Shown here: positions 7,125 through 11,549 of the stretch, one piece after another
Layout of the letters: every line of letters starts with the position of its first letter
Numbering within the stretch: position 1 is the stretch's first letter
Assembly: GCA_002284615.2 (NCBI GenBank)
Contig: MU070113.1
Coordinates: 52,377 to 63,925 of the forward strand
Source: Dunaliella salina
Taxonomy: Eukaryota > Chlorophyta > Chlorophyceae > Chlamydomonadales > Dunaliellaceae
Length of the DNA stretch: 11,549 nucleotides
Direction: 5' to 3'
Program-made: the position numbers and the translations under genes
The notes under the pieces: model-generated
Told to the model about the DNA's origin: nothing
The model's database searches: none
What the model saw: only the letters and a program-made list of their open reading frames with translations

Positions 7125-8165
7125 CTAAAAGAGGATCTTATCTTTGAGCAAACGTCTTGCAAAGTCTGTCATATTCGTGTCGCCTCGAAATTGCTTGCTC
7201 TCAAGAGTGAGGAGGTTGCAGTTAACCTTAATCTTGCCACCAGTTATGATGAGGTGGGCCCAGTCAGCGTAGAGGGTTAATTTTTTGGTTAGCATACATG
7301 CCTGTGATGCAGATGAGGTCATCTGCAAATGCTCCACTGCTAGTTTTGTTTTGGGCTTTCTGTGCAATAGTTTGTGGATCTTTGTTGAAGCACTCATATT
7401 CATAGCCTCGCCGACCAATATGGAGCCAGTGCAGCAAGGGTTCCATGTATACGAGGAAGAGGAAAGGAGGGATGGTATCCCCCTGGATGGGCCCCCTTTC
7501 TATAGGAATCTTCTGTATACTGGCCGGTAGGGAGACGGACTCTGGTGTGTGCCTCTCGGTATAATTGTTTGACAGTGTCAATGGCATCGGTGGGGAAGCC
7601 AAGGTTGTACATGATCCAAAGCAGTTTGTCATGGTCTGTTGTATTGAAGGCAGAGGTAATATACAATTAGTGCATATACATCTCTATTAAAGTGTCTCCT
7701 ATTTTTTCTAGGTGAAATATACAATGAGTGCGTATACACCTCTATTAAAGAGTCCTCAAGGGTCATGAGTAAGTTTTGGAGTTGGAGTATGGTGTCCGCG
7801 CGTTTGCGGAAACCTGATTGCACGGAGCCCAGGAGGGAGTGGCTATCTGCACATTCAGAAAGGTTTGTTGTAACCAGGCGTGTCCAAAACCTATAAAGGG
7901 TGTTGGCCAGACCAATATCACTCTTTTTGTAGGCTTTGGGAGTAATTCCCGAGGCCCACATAACGATGAAGAGATTGTGGATGATTCCTTGTATTATTGG
8001 GGCAGGTGTTTGAGCAGCTCATTGACTATGCCGTATGGTCCTGGGGCCTTATTATTGGTGAGGGATTGGATGCATCCTTGGAAAGAGCAGCTGTTCAGGG
8101 TGGAGTTGTGAAGCCATTTTCTTTTCCTTTGGGTGTCATTTTCAGTCCTGGTGATGGAGTTTCAA
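7125..8165 (-). pseudogene. LINE B reverse transcriptase (broken)
   Basis: RT core of LINE B. After KWLHNSTLNSCSFQGCIQSL the APGPDG box reads APGPYG. The frame then shifts near 8010 into IIHNLFIVMWASGITPKAYK and continues through a fingers segment to MTLEDSLIEV. A tandem duplication of about 57 bp (7653-7757) follows. The frame breaks exactly where the catalytic Asp of motif A belongs (ALIV then YITSAFNTTDHDKL). A GATATT changed to GTATATT by one inserted base would explain this. Motif B is recovered after a shift near 7515. Motif C keeps ADD intact (AFADDLIC). After a shift near 7300 the frame ends at TAG 7125-7127, with related wording continuing past it. Enzymatically dead, and identity as a LINE RT is certain from motifs B and C. 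Confidence 0.9.
7653..7757. repeat. 57-bp tandem duplication in LINE B motif A
   Basis: Copy 1 (7653-7700) and copy 2 (7710-7757) share ATATACAAT.AGTGC.TATACA.CTCTATTAAAG at a period of 56-58 bp with several substitutions. On the minus strand they give EVYTHSLYI and DVYALIVYI, so the strand leading into motif A is present twice. The joint is AT-rich (TATTTTTTCTAGG). Confidence 0.88.
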
Positions 8166-8533
8166 GGAGTGATCCTCACACTTCCAAGCAGTAGCGCATA
8201 GACCCCCGTAAATCTGTCAGTGCAACAGCTGTGCTCTTTCCTGTCCCTCTGGGCGTTGGTGGAACGTGCCCCGCAAAGAACAGCCTTACGGAGCACCGGC
8301 GTCGTCAAGTCGCCAGGTCGCCCAGCGAGTTTCCTCTTACAACATAACAATCCAAACAACCAACAAACCACAGAGATAGAGAAGAAGAACAAACCATAAG
8401 CAGAACCTCTCCCTTTATCAATTAAGGAACTGGAGACACTTTGGCTCAGAGCAGCAGACACCAACATCAGCTTGTTCATTAGCTCCATGCCCGTGCTGTT
8501 GAGTATGCCCATGAGCCTGCCACCACTTGGTGT

Positions 8534-8625
8534 CGCAATGAGAAAAAACAACCCCTCTCATGGCCAGGCTAAAAAAAAGGAAAAGCTACGCAATGAGAAA
8601 AAACAACCCCTCTCATGGCCAGGCT
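8534..8625. repeat. Perfect 37-bp direct repeat, 55-bp period
   Basis: The 37 bases at 8534-8570 are repeated exactly at 8589-8625, beginning CGCAATGAGAAAAAACAACC and ending TGGCCAGGCT. An A-rich 18-bp spacer (8571-8588) separates them. Exact identity implies a recent duplication. Only two copies exist, so this is not a CRISPR-like array. Confidence 0.96.
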
Positions 8626-9035
8626 CTAAAGCTGTGCATCCAGCAACCCTCCAGACCCCCTCTAGCCCTTTCCTGTTCTTTGTGGTCAAGGGAACTCACA
8701 GCTCTTTGGTGCCAAGGATTCTTCTTTTCCTTCATTGTTGTAGAGAGAGTTTCCTCTGCCTGCTTGGTTTACCCTTTTCAGCCTGACGCAAGTTAGCTCA
8801 CGGTCACATTAAAGGCCCAAATGAGCTGATGGAGACGTCCATAGACAACTGCAACAAATATTGAACAAACACGCAAATTCTCAATTTTGGTACAAAGGAG
8901 ACTATACCAACCGGGGAAGGTCCCCTACTCAAGGTATCAAGGTCTCACACAGTCGACATGAGACAACACCAAACGTATCAAACATCCAGCATTCTACAAT
9001 TGGTGCACATAGTGCAGGTAAAGCATGCATTGTGC

Positions 9036-9053
9036 AAAAGTAAAAGTAAAAGT
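9036..9053. repeat. AAAAGT microsatellite, three copies
   Basis: Three perfect copies of AAAAGT in tandem, with no associated element. Listed for completeness. Confidence 0.9.
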
Positions 9054-9642
9054 CTTTGCTGGACAGCAAGCACTGTGCATCAAGGGACGAGCTAATAGTC
9101 AGCACTGACTCTAACAGTGAGTTCCAAGCGGTGTACAGAAACATGTGAGGCAACATGCATTATGCCACATGCAGTTCGGATGCTGAATACACGCAACAAC
9201 ACTGTTGCAAGCTGGTCAGTTTGAATAATATGACATGCTCATTGGAGGTGAGGACGTCAGCCATAAAGATGAAAAAAAGCAGACCTCGAAGGTTTAAAAG
9301 GCAATTCGAAACAGTTGCCTTAGAAAACAACTCGATCCAACAAATGACATCGGAAAACGCAGAATGTTAACCATATTTGTAAAGATTGCAAAAGAGAATG
9401 TGCTCTGTGTATCATGATCTGCACCAACCTTGATGGACTTGTTAGACATGTCGGAGGGGTAATTCTAAACCTGTCAACCTGTTATCATTCTGCTGCACAA
9501 TCATCACAGCAGAAGGAGGCATTCAAATGGTGCCACAACATTCAAGTATGGTCAGCGTCATGGCCTTCCCCCCTCCTCAAGCACGGCCAGTGAAAAATAA
9601 AGGCGAACACACAGTCCATGAACAGGCTGTGCACATGGAAGG

Positions 9643-9659
9643 NGGGGGGGGGGGGGGGG
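9643..9659. repeat. N followed by G16
   Basis: An ambiguous base at 9643 is followed by 16 G (9644-9659). The same N+G16 pattern occurs at 10121-10137. An unresolved base at the edge of a homopolymer points to collapsed or mis-sized G tracts in the assembly. The true length is therefore unknown, and any frame crossing it is meaningless. Confidence 0.9.
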
Positions 9660-10049
9660 CGCAGCGTCATTGGCGGCCCGCCCCACCAGCCATGCAATCG
9701 CTCATCTCTTAAATGAGGATACTCGAGCGTCCACATAATCTTTAACCCTGACTGTGATGCGGTTCTGCACACACAGAGAGAGAGGGAAACAATGTTGGAT
9801 GAGTAATTGCATGCTTGTCAGTGCAAAAGCATGAAGGCACAAAGGCTTTCACACTTGACAATTGAGCCCTGGGAACCAAACCAACTTGGGTGAGCATAGT
9901 CCAACAGGCAAGTGAGAAACACTGGTACGTCCAGTGGCAATATCAGATGTTCAACAAGCAGATGTAGGCTCAGTACTGACAAAGGTTGAACAGCGAGCAG
10001 GTGTGCGCATTGGATGGGCTGCTAGCTGGAGCAGCGCAACATGCTCTCA

Positions 10050-10085
10050 GGTTGCGATATGGAAAGAGGTTGCGATATGGAAAGA
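10050..10085. repeat. 18-bp tandem repeat, two copies
   Basis: GGTTGCGATATGGAAAGA is repeated exactly at 10050-10067 and 10068-10085, 36 bp before the second N+G16 tract. Confidence 0.95.
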
Positions 10086-10120
10086 GGAAGGAATGTCATG
10101 TGGCAGTGGACAACGAACGA

Positions 10121-10137
10121 NGGGGGGGGGGGGGGGG
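10121..10137. repeat. Second N followed by G16
   Basis: N at 10121 and 16 G at 10122-10137, the same pattern and length as at 9643-9659 but with unrelated flanks. See that entry for interpretation. Confidence 0.9.
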
Positions 10138-10285
10138 CATGGCTGACAACCCTCCAAATTCCCCTTTGTCCTTCTGGTAACCGAGGCTAGCTATGTCCAG
10201 GGTAGGTTTAATGGCCCTTTGCTGCGACCCCTGCTAGCTTGCTTGTTCGTGATCCAAAATGCAAGCGTTCTTTGGCTGGCTCAGA

Positions 10286-10312
10286 CTTTTCTTTCTTTTC
10301 TTTTCTTTTCTC
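10286..10312. repeat. TTTTC pyrimidine tract
   Basis: A 27-base pyrimidine-only run made mainly of CTTTT units. Its complement resembles the AAAAG-rich left end of the insert at 3164-3178. This is probably independent simple-sequence expansion. Confidence 0.85.
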
Positions 10313-10554
10313 TGCGGGACACATACGTGAGGAGCATGCAACCAATAAGTCATTTTCGGTCTCAGTTGCCTACCCCTGGTGTCCTTCTCTTGAATATGAC
10401 CATGCCAACCATCCAGGAATGCCTCTATGGAGGTATTACATCCGAGGATTACCAAAAAAATGAAGAATCCCAAGTCACTCTCCTGGCCTCAGATCACCCC
10501 AAAACGGCCCACACCTCCCCCTGGAGAACACATTTTGCATCATCATCGACTCCT

Positions 10555-10689
10555 GCACATCCAAACTAGATGTTGTCTAGTCCACGAGTTCAAAATAAGT
10601 ACTTCCTGTCCATCCTTCATGCATACCCTCTTGTACACCCAAATTATGTGTCTACCCTGGCACACCCAAACTTGATGTTGCTCGAATCC
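10555..10689. repeat. Diverged repeat pair, 105-bp spacing
   Basis: GCACATCCAAACTAGATGTT (10555) and GCACACCCAAACTTGATGTT (10660) begin two similar segments of about 29 bases, spaced 105 bp apart. A weaker relative (TACACCCAAATTATGTG) starts at 10634. The spacing equals the satellite period at 11268-11549, but the sequences are unrelated. Confidence 0.6.
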
Positions 10690-10805
10690 CAAGAAATCCT
10701 GAGAGTAGAAAGGATCACTTCTTCTTTAACTTTCTTGCTCAAGTGAAGCCAGGGCATGAGTTGAATGACAAACACATGCACTCACATGGATGCATGCAAA
10801 TTCAC

Positions 10806-10817
10806 CACACACACACA
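10806..10817. repeat. CA dinucleotide microsatellite
   Basis: Six CA units, just upstream of the degenerate minisatellite. Nothing else is associated with it. Confidence 0.9.
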
Positions 10818-10859
10818 TACCCCCATGCATGCGGAGTCTACCCATCCATGTGCACACAT

Positions 10860-11160
10860 CCAGACTCACCAGACCTTCGTACGAGACGAAGACCAAAGCA
10901 AAGACCAAGACCCAAACCCTCGTCAAAAACCAAACTCACCAGACCCACACATCCAAGACCAAGGCATGGACCTAGGTTACAGCAGAGATCAAGACCAAGA
11001 TCCTTGTCGAAGACTAGGACACACCAGACCCTCGTCCAAGACCAAGACCAAAGCAATACCAAGGCTGAAGCAAAGACCGAGACAAAGACCCTTTTCCAAG
11101 ATCGTGGCTCAAGAAACGACCAAGACCAGACTCACCAGACCCTCATCCAAGGACCGGTGC
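10860..11160. repeat. Degenerate AAGACCAA / CACCAGACC minisatellite
   Basis: Irregular repetition of two short words. CTCACCAGACC or close forms start at 10865, 10935, 11020 and 11131, each followed by CCTCGTCCAAGACC-like text and runs of AAGACCAA or AAGCAA. The intervals (70, 85 and 111 bp) vary, so the array has decayed or arose by complex duplication. Plus-strand frames across it (10743-11198 and 10765-11262) are long, but they spell only repetitive T/K/P/R/Q/D-rich polypeptides in more than one frame. That is expected when stop-free words are tandemly repeated. I do not call them genes. Confidence 0.8.
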
Positions 11161-11267
11161 AGTGCCTCCGTCAAGACTTCGGCTATCTTCTTCTGTAGCA
11201 CAGCTTCATTCTGCCGGCGAGCCTGCGTTGCCAAGCCAGAGAGTCACCACAAAACTGTTTGATCACC

Positions 11268-11549
11268 TGCATCAGCTCATGCAAATGCTCTTATATCAAT
11301 CATTTGGTCAGGCCCTGACAGCCCACACAGTGGCTCTTCGACCTGTCATTTGAACCAACCCTCACCTTCATCTGCATCAGTTCATGCAAATGCTCTTATA
11401 TCAATCATTTGGTCAGGCCCTGACAGCCCACACAGTGGCTCTTCGACCTGTCATTTGAACCGACCCTCACCTTCATCTGCATCAGCTCATGCAAATGCTC
11501 TTATATCAATCATTTGGTCAGGCCCTGACAGCCCACACAGTGGCTCTTC
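11268..11549. repeat. 105-bp satellite array, at least 2.7 copies
   Basis: Units start at 11268, 11373 and 11478 (TGCATCAGCTCATGCAAATG onward). Units 1 and 2 differ at two of 105 positions (C/T at 11276 versus 11381, A/G at 11357 versus 11462). Unit 3 matches unit 1 over all 72 bases present. The window edge cuts the third copy, so the array probably continues to the right. The left edge is sharp: sequence before 11268 does not match. No reading frame is conserved as a protein, and each unit contains one ATGCAAAT octamer. Confidence 0.97.

Larger units (their letters stand above)
6360..8165 (-). mobile_element. LINE B: decayed second LINE lineage
   Basis: A second non-LTR retrotransposon remnant on the same strand as LINE A but of a different family, as its RT motifs differ throughout. 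Reading right to left, it shows SLTNNKAPGPYGIVNELL (RT N-terminus), SVQSGFRKRADTILQLQNLL (fingers), ITSAFNTTDHDKLLW (motif A region), IERGPIQGDTIPPFLFLVYM (motif B), GAFADDLICITG (motif C), TKKLTLYADWAHLI (motif D) and a connection region down to about 6780. The C-terminal limit is uncertain and set near 6360. No endonuclease is visible upstream of 8165, so it is 5' truncated or the domain has decayed. Frame changes occur near 8010, 7665, 7515, 7300 and 6950, and an in-frame TAG lies at 7125-7127. Confidence 0.85.
8166..9640. other. No recognisable gene; short repeats
   Basis: Open frames reach 129 codons (8162-8551, minus) and 104 codons (8472-8786, plus). They overlap each other and show no family motif, and the plus frame is created by the 37-bp repeats. 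The region holds that repeat pair (8534-8625) and a small AAAAGT triplet repeat (9036-9053). No tRNA-like cloverleaf or promoter box could be made out. Sequence 9155-9370 contains a 71-codon plus-strand frame with a basic stretch (MKKSRPRRFKRQFE), which I consider chance. Confidence 0.5.
9661..10859. other. No recognisable gene; scattered repeats
   Basis: The longest open frame (10219-10569, plus, 116 codons) has no motif and starts by reading across a pyrimidine tract. The region contains a short GA run (about 9775-9784), an 18-bp tandem pair (10050-10085), the second N+G16 tract, a TTTTC tract (10286-10312), a diverged repeat pair (10555-10689) and a CA microsatellite (10806-10817). Confidence 0.5.

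Noticed and set aside
8162..8551. A 129-codon minus-strand frame with a hydrophobic stretch as a membrane protein gene.
   Set aside because: It runs into the start of LINE B, has no recognisable start context or family motif, and its length is within chance expectation.
8534..8625. A CRISPR-like array (repeat-spacer-repeat).
   Set aside because: There are only two repeats and one A-rich spacer, no cas genes, and the window is eukaryotic in character.
8880..9000. A possible tRNA-like segment near GGGGAAGGTCCCC.
   Set aside because: No acceptor stem, anticodon arm or B-box-like GGTTCGAATCC could be lined up.
10743..11262. Plus-strand frames of 151 and 165 codons as a genuine repetitive protein gene.
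   Set aside because: They overlap in different frames over a minisatellite, share the same repeated DNA words and show no domain. Stop-free tandem words produce such frames automatically.

Overview
The window is a repeat-rich, gene-poor stretch of a eukaryotic nuclear genome. It holds no intact host gene that I can recognise, no RNA gene and no bacterial-style operon. The only protein families visible are two non-LTR retrotransposons (LINEs), both on the minus strand and both dead. Their wording resembles LINE proteins I recall from chlorophyte green algae (volvocine and Dunaliella-like Chlorophyceae). A chlorophyte is therefore my best guess for the host, resting on recollection and not on a search.

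Layout. 1-1186: non-coding, with a short 9-bp tandem repeat, a diverged 228-bp tandem duplication (about 462-918) and a 25-bp tandem repeat (941-1034) whose core also occurs alone at 170-189. 1187-about 5000 (minus): LINE A, which reads from high to low coordinates as AP-type endonuclease, linker, reverse transcriptase, and a C-terminal Cys/His region, ending in a short 8-bp tandem tail. It carries several frameshifts, four in-frame stops and a mutated catalytic motif (YAND instead of YADD). It is also split by a foreign 422-bp insert (3169-3590) flanked by a 15-bp near-perfect target-site duplication. Removing exactly 437 bp rejoins the reading frame across the breakpoint. 5001-5959: nothing recognisable except a 15-bp tandem repeat. 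About 6360-8165 (minus): LINE B, a different reverse-transcriptase lineage, truncated at its 5' end, with a tandem duplication and a frame break at RT motif A. A 161-codon open frame of unknown nature (5960-6445) lies at its downstream side.

8170-11549: no recognisable gene, but many repeats. These are a 37-bp direct repeat pair, two N+G16 tracts that look like assembly trouble, an 18-bp tandem pair, a pyrimidine tract, a degenerate purine-biased minisatellite (about 10860-11160) and, at the right edge, a 105-bp satellite that runs off the window.

No working biological system is encoded here. The informative content is the history of nested insertion and decay: LINE A inserted, was itself hit by an unidentified 422-bp element with target duplication, and then both LINEs decayed together.
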